From Accumulibacter sp. (GTDB lineage Bacteria > Pseudomonadota > Gammaproteobacteria > Burkholderiales > Rhodocyclaceae): 32,147 nucleotides of DNA. Location: contig NZ_JAMTDQ010000026.1 in assembly GCF_023806635.1 (NCBI RefSeq), positions 1 to 32,147 of the forward strand, written 5' to 3'. Position numbers and translations under genes: made by a program. Shown here piece after piece: positions 31,960-32,147 of this stretch. Under the pieces are notes generated by a model. The model was not told the DNA's origin. It did no database searches and saw only the letters and a program-made list of their open reading frames with translations. Numbering within the stretch: position 1 is the stretch's first letter; the number at the start of each line of letters is the position of its first letter.

Positions 31960-32147
31960 TCAGCCTGTCGTCTTCAGTGGCAGCAGTTCGTCGATGCGGC
32001 TGTTCGGCCAATTTGGGAGCTTTTCGAGCGTCTCGGTGAGCCAGGCCATCGGTTCGATCCCGTTCAGGCGAGCTGTCTCGAGCAGCGACTGGATCGCCGC
32101 GGCGCGTTGGCCGGCAGTCTCGGAGCCGGCGAACAGCCAATTCTTCT
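31960..32147 (-). CDS. IS66-family transposase, C-terminal fragment (partial at window edge)
   Basis: The minus strand reads 61 residues to a TGA at 31960-31962. They begin KNWLFAGSETAGQRAAAIQS and continue LLETARLNGIEPMAWLTETL, ending SRIDELLPLKTTG. This is the conserved C-terminal domain of IS66 transposases (usual form NWLFAGSxxAGxRAAAI, then an L-x-G-x-x-P segment and NRIDELLPW). Only the C-terminus is present because the window ends at 32147. The fragment shows no frameshift, so the element may be intact outside the window. The frame begins at base 32145. Confidence 0.88.
   Translation of the reverse strand, partial: KNWLFAGSETAGQRAAAIQSLLETARLNGIEPMAWLTETLEKLPNWPNSRIDELLPLKTTG

Larger units (their letters stand above)
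31921..32147 (-). mobile_element. IS66-family insertion sequence, one end (runs off the window)
   Basis: The terminal inverted repeat begins GTAAGCGTCCGACACAGCC at 31921, matching the GTAAGCG start known for IS66-family ends. The transposase stop lies only 39 bases inside it, as expected at the transposase-proximal end of IS66 elements. The eight bases before the end (31913-31920, GATGGAGT) are the candidate target-site duplication. The rest of the element, including any tnpA and tnpB genes, lies beyond the right edge. Confidence 0.75.

Noticed and set aside
31704-32039. A 111-codon plus-strand frame across the IS66 end
   Set aside because: It crosses the element boundary and runs antisense to the transposase; the sequence is proline- and arginine-rich without family features.

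Overview
The window reads as chromosome of a high-GC betaproteobacterium. The order epsL-epsD-epsE-epsF-epsG-xrtB-epsI is the exosortase-B exopolysaccharide arrangement known from Rhodocyclales, Methylophilales and relatives. Together with a seven-gene Mrp antiporter it suggests a Rhodocyclales genome, possibly of the Candidatus Accumulibacter type. The assignment is an inference from gene content, since the window carries no rRNA or other taxonomic marker.

Layout. (1) 24-650, minus: a nucleotidyltransferase-fold gene of the GSU2403 type that appears to lack its C-terminal part, with a plausible sigma-70 promoter. (2) 824-7397, minus: a calcium/sodium antiporter of the YrbG type, then a complete Mrp/Mnh sodium/proton antiporter set (A to G). 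Within mnhA-G every junction is an ATGA-type stop/start overlap. (3) 7398-7985: a divergent intergenic region with palindromes and a hairpin. (4) 7986-15640, plus: the conserved export and exosortase module, interrupted by a 747-bp gap after epsG that may hold a VanZ-like relic. (5) 15644-16672: an open but decayed gmd'-'fcl composite that has lost the Fcl catalytic cysteine and shows a compensated frameshift. (6) 16669-31676, plus: the variable, strain-specific part with a Wzy-type polymerase, a Wzx-type flippase, six glycosyltransferases, two heparinase II/III-fold proteins and algD (GDP-mannose 6-dehydrogenase). (7) 31677-32147: a gene-free stretch with a strong hairpin, then the end of an IS66-family element that runs off the window.

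How it works together. The glycosyltransferases would build a lipid-linked repeat unit that could include mannuronate supplied by AlgD. Wzx would flip it, Wzy would polymerise it, EpsF/EpsG would set chain length, and EpsE plus the EpsL barrel would export it. EpsD looks like a periplasmic lipoprotein chaperone for this machinery. XrtB and EpsI link the locus to the PEP-CTERM/exosortase system, but no PEP-CTERM substrate and no initiating phosphoglycosyltransferase is visible here, so both must lie elsewhere. No tRNA, rRNA or CRISPR array was seen.
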